The position numbers were made by a program, and so were the translations under genes. Positions 51,854-60,316 of a DNA stretch of 64,000 nt are shown one piece after another (within the stretch, counting starts at the first letter, position 1; every line of letters begins with the position of its first letter). Under the pieces are notes generated by a model. That model worked only from the letters and a program-made list of their open reading frames with translations, was not told where the DNA came from and ran no database searches. This DNA comes from PALSA-505 sp963699015. GTDB lineage: Bacteria; Actinomycetota; Actinomycetes; Streptosporangiales; Streptosporangiaceae. The DNA lies in the NCBI GenBank assembly GCA_963699015.1, contig CAVOSX010000008.1, forward strand, positions 496,001 to 560,000. Direction: 5' to 3'.

Positions 51854-52732
51854 TCAGGCGACTGCGCTTTCGGCTGCCGCGTTGACCCGGCCGAGCAGGC
51901 GCGTCACGAATGTGCGCACCATGTGCCGCTTGTACTCGGCGCTGCCGCGGTGGTCGGTCCGCGGCCGCGCCGCCTCGGCCGCGAGCTGCGCGGCCAGCTC
52001 GATCTTTTGCGCGGTGAGCGGCTCCCCGACCAGCGCCTCGGCCGCGGACGTGACGCCGATGGTCGAGCCGCCCACGCCGGTCAGCGCGATCCCGGCCCTG
52101 GTCACCGTGTCGCCGGAGGTCTCCACGGCCACCGCGACCCCGACCGTGGCGAAGTCGCCGATCCGGCGCTCGAGCTTGAGGTAGCCGCCCGCCGGGGTCC
52201 CGCGCGGCGCCGGGACGAACGCCTCCACCGCGATCTCGTCCGGCTCCAGCACGTTCTCGAACGGGCCGGTGACGAAGTCCGCCACCGGGATCGTGCGGGT
52301 GCCGCCCGGTCCCTGCGCCACCACCGAGCCGCCGAGCGCCAGCATCACCGACGCCCAGTCGCCCTGCGGGTCGGCGTGGCAGAGCGAGCCGACCAGCGTG
52401 CCGCGGTTGCGCACGATCGGGTCGGCAACCAGCGGCGCGACCGCGGCCATGGTGGGCTGGCTGGCCCTGAGCAGTTCGGAGTGCTCCAGGTCGGCGTGCC
52501 GGCACAGCGCCCCGACCCGGATCGTGCCGTCCGGGTCCCGCCGGTGGTAGTCCAGGCCGGGGAGGTTGTTGATGTCCACTACCAGCTCGGGCGACGCGAA
52601 CCGCAGCTTCATCAGCGGCACCAGGCTCTGGCCGCCGGCCAGCACCTTGGCTTCGTCCCCGCCGTCGTGCAGCAGGCCGATCGCCTCGTCGAGCGAGCGC
52701 GGTGCCTCGTAGCGGAAGCGGGACGGGTACAT
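51854..52732 (-). CDS. coxM: CO dehydrogenase medium subunit CoxM (FAD-binding)
   Basis: The 292-residue subunit begins MYPSRFRYEAPRSLDEAIGL and binds FAD through LAGGQSLVPLMKLR (about 31-44) and RGTLVGSLCHADPQGDWAS (about 110-128). The C-terminal CO_deh_flav domain (GYLKLERRIGDFATVGVAVA) is complete. GGAGG five bases before this ATG supports the start, which matches the family. The frame is open for another 113 codons upstream. It is the first standard gene of the cox operon. Confidence 0.93.
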   Translation of the reverse strand: MYPSRFRYEAPRSLDEAIGLLHDGGDEAKVLAGGQSLVPLMKLRFASPELVVDINNLPGLDYHRRDPDGTIRVGALCRHADLEHSELLRASQPTMAAVAPLVADPIVRNRGTLVGSLCHADPQGDWASVMLALGGSVVAQGPGGTRTIPVADFVTGPFENVLEPDEIAVEAFVPAPRGTPAGGYLKLERRIGDFATVGVAVAVETSGDTVTRAGIALTGVGGSTIGVTSAAEALVGEPLTAQKIELAAQLAAEAARPRTDHRGSAEYKRHMVRTFVTRLLGRVNAAAESAVA

Positions 52733-53071
52733 GCAATCCTCCAGTGTCCGGGCCGGCGTGCCGATCCTGGTCAGGACCGCTCGGGCCGGCCGGGCGGCCG
52801 ATCCTGGCCTGCCTGGCGGCCGTTCGGAGGAATCGGGGGTGACGGGATCGGTGTCGGCCACGGCCACCGGGAGCGAATCCTCCTCCGGATCCGGCCGCGG
52901 CTGCTGGTGCGGTGGCCACGGCCCGGGGACGGGCTGCCCGGCGATCTTGAGATAGTCGATCAGTTCGGGCCAGGCCCAGACGGTCGGGCTCTTCCCGGTC
53001 TTGGGTGCGTGCTCGATCAGCTCGTACAGGCGGGGGTTATCCCGGCTGTGACCGTCAGACTCGATCCGCAT
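52733..53071 (-). other. In-frame upstream extension of coxM (113 codons)
   Basis: The coxM frame continues upstream to an ATG at 53071 with a fair binding site (GGAG). The first 50 residues look like a real domain (DNPRLYELIEHAPKTGKSPT, VWAWPELIDYLKIAGQPVPG), and the next 50 are a Pro/Asp/Arg-rich linker. Either CoxM carries an extra N-terminal domain, or two products start in the same frame. I do not recognise the domain. Confidence 0.45.
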
Positions 53072-53312
53072 GAGCCGCGCTCCTGTGGCTAGGCAGGCTG
53101 GCGGCGCCGTCGGCGACGGCGCTTCATCACATGATTCACCCGCCGGCCACGACGGGGCAATCCGCGAATAACCTCTTGCTTAACTCGGCAGCCCACGGCC
53201 CAATAAGATACGGGCGCTATCGCTGTGACCTGCGCGGAGAGCAGAACGGTCCAGCACGGGCAGGCGGCGGGGCAGCCCGCCCGGCGGCCGGGCACCGGCG
53301 GCGTGCGATGTA

Positions 53313-54137
53313 ATGGCGGTCATGACGGACAAGGTGCAGGCCCGGCTCGGCACCGTCCAGCAGACGTTGTTCATCCCGCTGGCCGGCCGTGCCGCGGAGA
53401 CCCGCAAGGAAAGGCCGGTGCTCCGGGATCCGAAGGCCGTCGAGATCGTCGAGTCGGTCGACTTCGACACGGCCAAGTACGGCCGGGACTGGGGCGGCGC
53501 GGTGACCGTGCTGCGCACGGCGATCTTCGACTGGTGGGTCCGGGCGTTCCTGGCCGAGCACCCGGCCGGGACCGTGGTCGAGATCGGCACCGGGCTGAAC
53601 ACCCGGTTCGACCGGGTCGACAACGGCCAGGTGCACTGGATCGACCTGGATTTGCCGGACACGACCGAGCTGCGCCGTAAGTTCTTCGCCGACTCCGGCC
53701 GCCGCCGGATGGTCGCCGCCTCGGTACTGGACGATGACTGGCTGCCCGCCGTCACGGCAGCTCCGGGGCCGTACTTCTTCGCGGCCGAGGGCGTGTTCGT
53801 TTACCTGGCCCGGGCGCCGGAGGCGATCGCCAGGCTGGCGGAGCGGTTCGGCGGAGCGTTCCTCGCCATCGACACCTACAGCCATCGGATGCTGGAGCGA
53901 CAGCACCAGATGGCGGCTAAGAAGAACATGGCCGCGCGGTGGGCGTGGGCGTGCGACGACCCGCGCTCGCTGGAGTCGCTCGGCCTCGACGTGGTGCAGG
54001 AGGCCGCGGTCACCAGGCCGCCCGCCGGGCTCCGCGCGCAGCTGCCGGGTCAGTACCGGTACCTGCTGCCGCTGGCCCGCCGGATCGTGGGCGACGTGGC
54101 CGCGGTGACCTTGCTGCGCGCCCGCGGCCGGGCCTAG
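53313..54137 (+). CDS. Class I SAM-dependent methyltransferase, LCMT-like
   Basis: The 274-residue enzyme resembles the leucine-carboxyl/O-methyltransferase (TcmP/PpmJ-type) group. TLFIPLAGRAAETRKERPVL, VVEIGTGLNTRFDRVDNG (SAM loop), WIDLDLPDTTELRRKFFAD and FFAAEGVFVYLARAPEAIA fit. Targets in this group range from polyketides to proteins, and none is indicated here. Two Met codons (53313 and 53322) could start it. It is divergent from the cox operon and overlaps the next convergent gene by four bases. Confidence 0.87.
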   Translation: MAVMTDKVQARLGTVQQTLFIPLAGRAAETRKERPVLRDPKAVEIVESVDFDTAKYGRDWGGAVTVLRTAIFDWWVRAFLAEHPAGTVVEIGTGLNTRFDRVDNGQVHWIDLDLPDTTELRRKFFADSGRRRMVAASVLDDDWLPAVTAAPGPYFFAAEGVFVYLARAPEAIARLAERFGGAFLAIDTYSHRMLERQHQMAAKKNMAARWAWACDDPRSLESLGLDVVQEAAVTRPPAGLRAQLPGQYRYLLPLARRIVGDVAAVTLLRARGRA

Positions 54138-54535
54138 CCGCGGTTGGCCAGCCGCCAGACCAGCCGCAGGCCGGACCAGTCGTCGTCGATCGCGGCCACC
54201 TTGACGTCCACCACGCCGAGCGGCAGGGCCTGCTCCCGGATCATGTTCTCGGTGATGTCGCTGTGGTGGCCGCCCGCCCGGCGCGGCCAGGCGACCCACA
54301 GCGCGCCGCCGGGATAGATCCGCTTGACCAGGCCGGGCAGCCGGGCGGGCAGCTCGCGCGCGGCGCCGAAGAAGCTGATCACGACGTCCGCGGGCTCGGC
54401 CGAGTCCGGGTAGCCGAGGCCGGCCGGCGGATCGGTGAGCCGCCACCGCGGCGGCACGTGGTCCAGGGCGACCTGCTGGCCCGGCTTGAGCCCGAGCTTG
54501 CGGGCCTGCGGGGTGCCCGAGTATCCGGCGGCCAT
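54134..54535 (-). CDS. DUF3052 family protein
   Basis: The 133-residue protein matches DUF3052: GYSGTPQARKLGLKPGQQVA, DVVISFFGAARELPARLPGL, GGALWVAWPRRAGGHHSDIT, VDVKVAAIDDDWSGLRLVWR. The family is nearly restricted to actinobacteria and has no assigned reaction. It converges with the methyltransferase gene and diverges from an MBL-fold gene. Confidence 0.88.
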   Translation of the reverse strand: MAAGYSGTPQARKLGLKPGQQVALDHVPPRWRLTDPPAGLGYPDSAEPADVVISFFGAARELPARLPGLVKRIYPGGALWVAWPRRAGGHHSDITENMIREQALPLGVVDVKVAAIDDDWSGLRLVWRLANRG

Positions 54536-54571
54536 CTGTCCAGTCTGCCCGGTCCGGGGTAAGAAGGCGCT

Positions 54572-55351
54572 ATGAGTCGGCTATCGGAGATCGCGGCGGG
54601 GGTGCTGGTCGGGACCAGCGAGCTCTACATGACCATCACGACCGTCGTCGCCGGGTCCGGCGGCCTCTGCCTGGTCATCGATCCGGCGATCACGCCGGCC
54701 GACCTGGCCGTGCTATCGGCCGAGCTGGCCGCCCGGGGGCTGCGGCCCGCCGCGGGCTGGTTGACCCACCCGCACTGGGATCACGTGCTGTGGTCCCGGG
54801 AGCTCGGCGACGTGCCGAGGTTCGCCGCGCCGCGGGCGGCGGCGGCCGCGGCGGCCCGGCGGCCGGACCTGATCGACTCGACCCAGCGGTCGGCCCCCGG
54901 CCACGACCTGGAGCTGCTCGGCCGGCTGACCTCACTGGAGCCCGGCGCCGACCGTATTCCATGGGACGGCCCGCAGGCCCGGGTGGTCGAGCACGACGGG
55001 CACGCGCCGGGACACGGCGCGGTGTTCCTGCCCGAGACCGGCGTCCTGGTCGCCGGCGACATGTGCTCCGATATCGAGATACCGCTGCTCGACCGGGACA
55101 CCCCCGATCCGGTCGGCGACTACCGGGCGGGCCTGGAGCGGCTGGCCGCGCTGACCGGGGTCCGGCAGGTGGTGCCCGGCCATGGGCACGTGGGTGACGC
55201 CGCGGAGCTCGGTCGCCGGATCGCCGCGGACCGCCGCTACCTGGATGTTCTGGAGCGCGGTGCGCCGTTCGGGGATCCGCGGCTGACGCAGGACTGGCTG
55301 CGCGCCGAGCATGAGCGCCAGCTGGAGCAGGCCGGGGACGGGGGACTGTAG
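54572..55351 (+). CDS. MBL-fold metallo-hydrolase
   Basis: The 259-residue hydrolase has the zinc motif LTHPHWDHVLW (HxHxDH), a later ligand in DGHAPGHGAVF, the bridging Asp in VLVAGDMCSDIE and the last His in VVPGHGHVGD. All metal ligands are present, so it should be active. The Ala-rich helix after the first motif is long. Substrate unknown; members range from lactonases to thioesterases. Confidence 0.9.
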   Translation: MSRLSEIAAGVLVGTSELYMTITTVVAGSGGLCLVIDPAITPADLAVLSAELAARGLRPAAGWLTHPHWDHVLWSRELGDVPRFAAPRAAAAAAARRPDLIDSTQRSAPGHDLELLGRLTSLEPGADRIPWDGPQARVVEHDGHAPGHGAVFLPETGVLVAGDMCSDIEIPLLDRDTPDPVGDYRAGLERLAALTGVRQVVPGHGHVGDAAELGRRIAADRRYLDVLERGAPFGDPRLTQDWLRAEHERQLEQAGDGGL

Positions 55352-55397
55352 TTCGGGGGCCCGGGCGACACGGTAGTTCCGGGGCCCGGGCGACACC
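55348..55397. repeat. 25-base tandem duplication at the end of the MBL gene
   Basis: Two units beginning GTAGTTC and containing GGGGCCCGGGCGACAC lie head to tail, differing at two positions; a third partial GTAGCC copy follows. The first includes the stop codon. Confidence 0.85.
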
Positions 55398-55426
55398 GTA
55401 GCCGGGGCCGGAGCGCGTCGCGGCGG

Positions 55427-56245
55427 TCAGCGGTTCGGCCGCGCCCCGTGCAGCCGGGCGATGTAGCGGTCGGCGGAGCGCCGGATCGCACCCGGGCCGT
55501 CCTTGACGACGACGCGCCCCCACCACCCGCCGTAAATGCGGTCGAACCGGAACTGCCCGACCCGCAGGGCGATGCTGCGGACGGTGGCCTCGTCCAGCGG
55601 GATGAGGTTGGGGTAGCTCCACATGAAGCTGACCCAGTCCCGATCCGGCACCACGGTGATGGTGTCGCCGGTCAGCAGCGCGCCGCGGCCGTCCGATCCG
55701 GCCGGCCAGTGCAGCACCGCGGCACCGTCGAAGTGCCCGCCGATGCGCGCCAGGGTGGTGCCGCGGACGGGCTCGGCCTCCTCGTCGAACAGCTCGATCC
55801 GAGGTGACGGGCGCTGGATCCACTCCCGGTCGGCACGCGGGATGAGGATGCGGGCGTCGAACGCGTCGGCGATCTCGACGCACGCGCCGTAGAAGTGCGG
55901 GTGCGACATGCAGATGGTGTCGATGCCGCCGGCGTCGTGGATAAGCTGCCGGGCGGGCTCGTCAAGCAGGGAGATGCAATCCCACAGCACGTTGCCCTCC
56001 GGGGTGCGGACCAGCAGCGCCCGCTGGCCGATCCCGAACGCCGGCTCGACGCCCACGCCGGTCAGGCCGGGTTCCTCCTTGCGGAGCACGACCGCGTGGT
56101 CGCGGCCCAGTTCGGCCATGGTGGTCCAGCGCTGGCCGCCCCAGCCGACATACTGTCGCTCGTCCTCGCAGATGGGGCAGGCGGCCGGCGGCTGGCCGGT
56201 GTCGGGATACTGCATGCCGCAGGTGGCACAGATCCAGGCTGGCAT
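55427..56245 (-). CDS. Rubredoxin-like zinc ribbon fused to an altered MBL-fold domain
   Basis: The 272-residue protein starts with a CxxC...CxxC knuckle (WICATCGMQYPDTG, ACPICEDERQYVGWGG) like rubredoxin. An MBL-fold domain follows. In place of HxHxDH it has SHPHFYGACVEIADAF, so the Asp and third His are missing. GGHFDGAAVLHWP and LLTGDTITVVPD keep the later His and Asp. Similar zinc-ribbon MBL proteins occur in actinobacteria. The metal centre probably differs from ordinary hydrolases. Substrate unknown. Confidence 0.8.
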   Translation of the reverse strand: MPAWICATCGMQYPDTGQPPAACPICEDERQYVGWGGQRWTTMAELGRDHAVVLRKEEPGLTGVGVEPAFGIGQRALLVRTPEGNVLWDCISLLDEPARQLIHDAGGIDTICMSHPHFYGACVEIADAFDARILIPRADREWIQRPSPRIELFDEEAEPVRGTTLARIGGHFDGAAVLHWPAGSDGRGALLTGDTITVVPDRDWVSFMWSYPNLIPLDEATVRSIALRVGQFRFDRIYGGWWGRVVVKDGPGAIRRSADRYIARLHGARPNR

Positions 56246-56509
56246 CAGGCGATCTCCTTTCCGCGGTCCGCTCCCGCCGGGGCGCCCGGCCGGACCGCTA
56301 CCAGGGCAGCGGGCGGCCGTCCCGGAGGAACCCGTCGGCCGGCCCCGCCGTCAGGAAGGGTGACTGCCCACATTACGGAGGCGGCGCCTTTGGCTACGGG
56401 GCGGCCGCTGCCACGGCGGCAAACTCCAGACCGAACCGTTCGGCGTCCCGGCAGTCGCCGTGGTGTGCCGTCTGCGCGCTTCTGCGCAGGTAAGCTAGGG
56501 GCCCGCCCA

Positions 56510-56582
56510 GCCCCGATAGCTCAGTGGATAGAGCGGCTGCCTCCTAAGCAGTAGGCCGCAGGTTCGAATCCTGCTCGGGGCG
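56510..56582 (+). tRNA. tRNA-Arg (anticodon CCU)
   Basis: The gene folds with acceptor GCCCCGA/TCGGGGC, D-stem GCTC/GAGC, anticodon stem GCTGC/GCAGT and loop CTCCTAA (CCT at 56543-56545), and T-arm GCAGG-TTCGAAT-CCTGC. The discriminator is G and CCA is not encoded. A decayed integrase lies 64 bases downstream, marking it as an integration target. Confidence 0.96.
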
Positions 56583-56645
56583 CAATCAGAAATCCCAGCT
56601 CAGACTGCGATTTGTCGCAACTGCTGGCTTCCCTCGATGAGCCTC

Positions 56646-57256
56646 TTACGAGTTTCGTGCCACACTCGCGCCGCGCGGCGAGCGACCCTGGCGCTTCCGG
56701 TTACTCTCTGCAAGCTCCTGCCGGGCCAGCGCGTCCAGGTTGCTGGCGACCTTGCGCTGGCGTTCTTCGCTGCCATGCAGATAGATCAGCGCCGCCCGGG
56801 TGCTCGCATGGCCCATCCGGTCCATCAGTTCACGCAAGCTTGCCCCGGCCGCGGCCGACAGGATGTTACCAGCGTGGCGAAGGTCGTGAACATGAACGCC
56901 CGTCATGCCGAGAGCATCCGCGGCCGGGCGCCAAACGCGCTGGCGGAAATGGCTGTGCCGGATTGGCTTTCCCCTGGTGCTCGTGAAGACCAGGGCAGCA
57001 GCCGCTGGATTGGTGAACTGGTCCAGGTGCCAGCGAAGCCCTGCCGCGATAGTTGCCGGAAGATAGACGGTCCGCTTCCCGGCCGCTGACTTCGGCGCCG
57101 AGAATGCGAACCCGCCGCCGCGCGCCTTGGCCAGCTGCCTCTCAAATGCGCCCCGCGCCCGATCCGACATCGATATCGCTGCGCCGTAGCGCAGTCACTT
57201 CGCCCCACCGCAGACTGCCGAAGGCGGCGAGCAGGATCAGGCCGGGTCCGAGTCAC
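56646..57256 (-). pseudogene. Tyrosine integrase remnant next to tRNA-Arg, frameshifted
   Basis: The catalytic half is visible in two frames. Upstream LILLAAFGSLRWGEVTALRR carries the first catalytic Arg, then the frame shifts near 57165 and continues RQLAKARGGGFAFSAPKSAA, VHVHDLRHAGNILSAAAG (HxLRH), LMDRMGHASTRAALIYLH with the nucleophile Tyr. The N-terminal arm and SAM-like domains are missing. It points towards the tRNA, as in elements integrated at tRNA 3' ends, and is not functional as it stands. Confidence 0.8.
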
Positions 57257-57314
57257 GGACTCGACGGGATCAATTACCGGGGACCCACCAGACGGTCACT
57301 CCCATACGCCCGCG

Positions 57315-57500
57315 AACCGACCTTCTCAATAGCGCGGGTCGCACCTCCGAGTCACTATGGGGATGCGGGCGGAGTCTTGCCGGATGGCCGCGTCGGCTGC
57401 CCTGGGCCGGGTTGCGGTGAGGGTGGCGAGTTCGGTTTCGGCCTGGGTGCGGTCGTGGTGGAGCTGGCGAAGCGGTTGTGGATGCGGGCGCGCATGGCCC
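57315..57500 (-). pseudogene. Possible remnant of a serine recombinase C-terminus
   Basis: One frame reads QLHHDRTQAETELATLTATR, and a neighbouring frame just upstream reads RDRAMRARIHNRFA. Together they resemble the coiled-coil C-terminal region of large serine recombinases from actinomycetes. It ends with a stop near 57318. It is short and spread over two frames, so the call is tentative. Confidence 0.35.
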
Positions 57501-57523
57501 TGTCGCGCCGCAGGCCAGGACGC

Positions 57524-57892
57524 TCAGCCGCGGTCGTGGAGGGTCACCTGGTAGCCGTCGGGGTCGGCGAACGTGAAAGTGCGGCCGAACGGCCCGTCGA
57601 CGGGCGCTGAGACGATCGTCGTGCCGGCGGCGGCGAGGGCGTCGTGGATGTCCTGCGCGTCGGGGGCGTGCAGCCACAGCGCCATCCCGTGGCCCGGCTG
57701 CGCGATCGCGTCCAGGCCGGTGCCCGCGACGACGTCGCGGACGGCGAACGCGATCGGCTTGGTGTCGAACACGACGGCGTGCGGCGGTCCTGCGGCGGAG
57801 CGCTTCAGCCCCAGGTACCGCTCGTAGAAAGCGGCGGAACGCTCCAGGTCGCGCACCTGCAGCGAAATGAAGTCGGGTCCGGTAACGGCCAC
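57524..57892 (-). CDS. VOC (glyoxalase/bleomycin-resistance fold) family protein
   Basis: The 122-residue protein has both VOC modules: FISLQVRDLERSAAFYERYL with GLKRSAA, then MALWLHAPDAQDIHDALAAA and FTFADPDGYQVTLHDRG. The GTG at 57892 has GAGGAGGTAAGG just upstream and is the likely start within a longer frame. It diverges from a MarR gene, and two identical palindromes lie between, so it is probably controlled by that regulator. A role in detoxifying a small electrophile or drug is plausible but unproved. Confidence 0.88.
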   Translation of the reverse strand: MAVTGPDFISLQVRDLERSAAFYERYLGLKRSAAGPPHAVVFDTKPIAFAVRDVVAGTGLDAIAQPGHGMALWLHAPDAQDIHDALAAAGTTIVSAPVDGPFGRTFTFADPDGYQVTLHDRG

Positions 57893-57913
57893 GATCCTTA
57901 CCTCCTCAGGGTA

Positions 57914-57956
57914 TGTCAGTCTTCTGACACACCCAATGTATGTCAGAATACTGACA
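57914..57956. promoter_or_regulatory. Two MarR-type operators between the VOC and MarR genes
   Basis: TGTCAG-TCTT-CTGACA at 57914-57929 and TGTCAG-AATA-CTGACA at 57941-57956 share both arms exactly and differ only in the 4-base centre. Their centres are 27 bases apart. The second reaches the A of the MarR start codon, which suits autorepression. Confidence 0.85.
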
Positions 57957-58417
57957 TGAGTCAAGGCGAGCCCGGAATCGAGCTGGACACATCGCTCGGG
58001 TACATGGTCAAGGCGGCCGCGAGCGCCCTGCACTCCGCCCTGGAGGCCGTGCTGAGGCCGCTGGGCATGACGATCACCCACTACGCCTGCCTGGAGCTGC
58101 TTGCCCAGCGACCGGGCCTGTCCAACTCCGAGCTCGCCCGCGGCGCCTTCGTCACCCGGCAGTCGATGAACGTGCTCCTGCAGGCCCTCGAACGCCAGGG
58201 ACTCGTCGCCCGCCCGGCACAGGCACCCGTCGGCAGGGCCCTGCCGACCGAGCTGACCGCCCGCGGGCGCCGCCAGCTCAACGTGGCCAGCGCCGCGGTT
58301 CGCCGCGTCGAGCAAGACATGCTGGCCAATCTGGATGCCAGCGAACAAGATCAGATGCGGCACCTGCTCACCGCGTGCATCGCCTCACTGACCGAAGCAC
58401 CCGCACCGGCGAAGTGA
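57956..58417 (+). CDS. MarR family transcriptional regulator
   Basis: The 153-residue regulator has the dimerisation helix (SLGYMVKAAASALHSALEAV) and the winged helix (LSNSELARGAFVTRQSMNVL, LLQALERQGLVARPAQAP, ALPTELTARGRRQL). The start codon overlaps the second of two palindromes in front of it. The likely targets are itself and the divergent VOC gene. Ligand unknown. Confidence 0.92.
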   Translation: MSQGEPGIELDTSLGYMVKAAASALHSALEAVLRPLGMTITHYACLELLAQRPGLSNSELARGAFVTRQSMNVLLQALERQGLVARPAQAPVGRALPTELTARGRRQLNVASAAVRRVEQDMLANLDASEQDQMRHLLTACIASLTEAPAPAK

Positions 58418-58939
58418 ATCCTCCGGACCGGCCGCCTGGACCAGGGCACCTGGCGCAGGCAGCAACGGCCCGGTGACGCGCCGTTCGCGCGTCAGTGATG
58501 AGCGCATAGCTGTATGGGGTGGACGAGGCTCGGACTCCGGAGCCGCGTTCGCTCAGGCGGAAAGCAGCAACGCCGATGTACTGCACCGGACGGCGCATAA
58601 TCGAGAAATGACCCGGGAACACCGATATCTCGCCTGGCCGAACCTGGCCGCTGCACTGCATTGGGTTCTCGATCACGTTCGGAACTGGCGCAGGCGGTCG
58701 CCGCCGCCCGCGGGCGTTCGTGAGCCCCGCCGCCCGAAGCCCAGCCTTCCTGCAGCTGCGGTCGCACTCAAAGAACCGCCGGTACGCACCGCCCGCTGGA
58801 TCAGGCTGGTCAGCCGCCGCGGTGACAATCAGGCATAGATCTCTCCCCGCCAGATCGTTGATGCAGGGAGCCAATCTGGGAGCCACCCGGGCGAACGACT
58901 TCCCCGCCGGGCGGACGAGCGCGGACAAGCGGCTGGCGA
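58418..58939. other. Region without a recognised gene
   Basis: These 520 bases hold only compositional open frames on both strands. No motif, tRNA or strong hairpin is seen. Confidence 0.35.
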
Positions 58940-59392
58940 TCATCCCCCGGCAGTTGCCGCGGCGGGCCAACCGATCGCGTCGAAGACTGCTACCGGGTCG
59001 AGGTAGTCCCGCCAGTGCGCGATCTTGCGATCGGTGATCGACAGCACCGAGATGTAGCGGTTGCGGTAGGCATTTCCAGTTGGGACGGCGCGGCCCTGTG
59101 AGGCGTATTCGAGAACGACAACGCCGGTGGCCTGGTCGTGGTGGACGGCCAGGTCATAACAGCGATCGAGGAAGAATGTGGCGCCATACGGGCGATACAG
59201 CTCGGCTACGGCCTGGCGCCCATCGACGCGGCGCGGATAGCCGGGGACCGTGATGACGTACTCGAACACGACGTCCTCGGCCAGCAAGTCGAAGAACCGC
59301 TCACCGTCCGCTAGCCCGGCCACGCCTTCCTCGATGATCCGGAAGAACGGGTCCAGCGCCCGGAAGTCCTCGAGGTTGCTAACCGCCGTCAT
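58940..59392 (-). CDS. SnoaL/NTF2-like family protein
   Basis: The 150-residue protein has DPFFRIIEEGVAGLADGERF, VFEYVITVPGYPRRVDGRQA and YRNRYISVLSITDRKIAHWR, the SnoaL-like fold. It shares an ATGA overlap with the NmrA-type gene, so the two are coupled. Such pairs often act on small hydrophobic or polyketide-like molecules. Function is otherwise unknown. Confidence 0.85.
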   Translation of the reverse strand: MTAVSNLEDFRALDPFFRIIEEGVAGLADGERFFDLLAEDVVFEYVITVPGYPRRVDGRQAVAELYRPYGATFFLDRCYDLAVHHDQATGVVVLEYASQGRAVPTGNAYRNRYISVLSITDRKIAHWRDYLDPVAVFDAIGWPAAATAGG

Positions 59393-60240
59393 CGGGCCGC
59401 GTCCACGGCCCAGGCCGCGGCCGTGCGCTGCGCGAACTCAGCGAAACTTGCCGGCGCCGCGCCTGTCGCCTTCTTCACGTCACTGCTGGGTCGCGAGCCG
59501 CGACCGGACGCGATGGTTTCGGTCAGCACGCTTAGAACCGCCCCGTAGTCGGCTGGTACCCCTCCCGCTACCGCGGCGGCGACCCATTCGCCGCGGTCAA
59601 TGTCGGTGTAGTCAACCGCCTGGCCGCTGACGTCGCTGATGATCTTGGCTGCCTCGGCGATCGTGAGCGCCTCGGGTCCGGTGAGTGCGTACTGGGCGCC
59701 TGCGTGAGCCTGCGGGTCTGCCAGTGTCGCGCTCGCGACTGCGGCGATGTCCTCCGCGTCGACGAAGGCCTCTGCGCCATCACCAGCAGGAACCACGATG
59801 GCGCCGCCGATTGGCTTGAGGAAGGTCTCGCTGAAGTTCTGCATGAACCACGCCGGCCGCAGGATCGCGTGGGTGAGGCGCGGCCGGCCAAGCAGGTCGA
59901 GTTCGACCCGGCGCATGGCCGTCTCAGGCGGCGCCGAGTCGATGCCGTAGGCGCTGAGATAGGTGACATGTCTGGCACCGGCCGCCTCAGCCTGGTCGAG
60001 GAACACCGACACCTGGCCAGCGAAGTCCGTCCGCATGACCGGTCCGAGGAGATAGACCCGCTTGACGCCATCGAGCGCGGGAGCGTAGGTCCCGGGGTCG
60101 TCCCAATCGAAATGTGCCCCGGCACCAGAGCGGGCCGCAGTGCGAACAGGCAGGCCACGCGAGAGCAGCCTGTTCGCGACGCGTGAGCCGGTCTTGCCGG
60201 TAGCACCGAGTACGAGCGTAAGAGAAGCTGAGGTCAGCAT
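59389..60240 (-). CDS. NmrA-like NAD(P)-binding protein (atypical SDR)
   Basis: The 283-residue protein has the Rossmann motif LVLGATGKTGSRVANRLLSR, VYLLGPVMRTDFAGQVSVFL, HVTYLSAYGIDSAPPETAM and a C-terminal ligand region. This is the NmrA/TMR branch of atypical SDRs, which can be redox sensors or reductases of quinones and similar compounds. I start at the ATG at 60240, where family homology begins. It is divergent from the AraC gene and coupled to the SnoaL gene. Confidence 0.87.
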   Translation of the reverse strand: MLTSASLTLVLGATGKTGSRVANRLLSRGLPVRTAARSGAGAHFDWDDPGTYAPALDGVKRVYLLGPVMRTDFAGQVSVFLDQAEAAGARHVTYLSAYGIDSAPPETAMRRVELDLLGRPRLTHAILRPAWFMQNFSETFLKPIGGAIVVPAGDGAEAFVDAEDIAAVASATLADPQAHAGAQYALTGPEALTIAEAAKIISDVSGQAVDYTDIDRGEWVAAAVAGGVPADYGAVLSVLTETIASGRGSRPSSDVKKATGAAPASFAEFAQRTAAAWAVDAAR

Positions 60241-60282
60241 GACTCCATCTTGTGACCTGCGATTCGAGCTAATCAATGCGCC

Positions 60283-60312
60283 ATACGCTCATCTCATTAC
60301 GAGATACGCTCA
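60283..60312. promoter_or_regulatory. Direct repeats in the AraC/NmrA promoter region
   Basis: ATACGCTCA occurs at 60283-60291 and again at 60304-60312, 21 bases apart, which is two helix turns in the same orientation. AraC-family activators usually bind such direct repeats. The sites lie between the AraC gene and the divergent NmrA gene. Confidence 0.6.
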
Positions 60313-60316
60313 CGTC

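Noticed and set aside
49708..53092. Two long plus-strand open frames
   Set aside because: Both are antisense to coxL, coxS and coxM and show only GC-driven His/Arg-rich composition.
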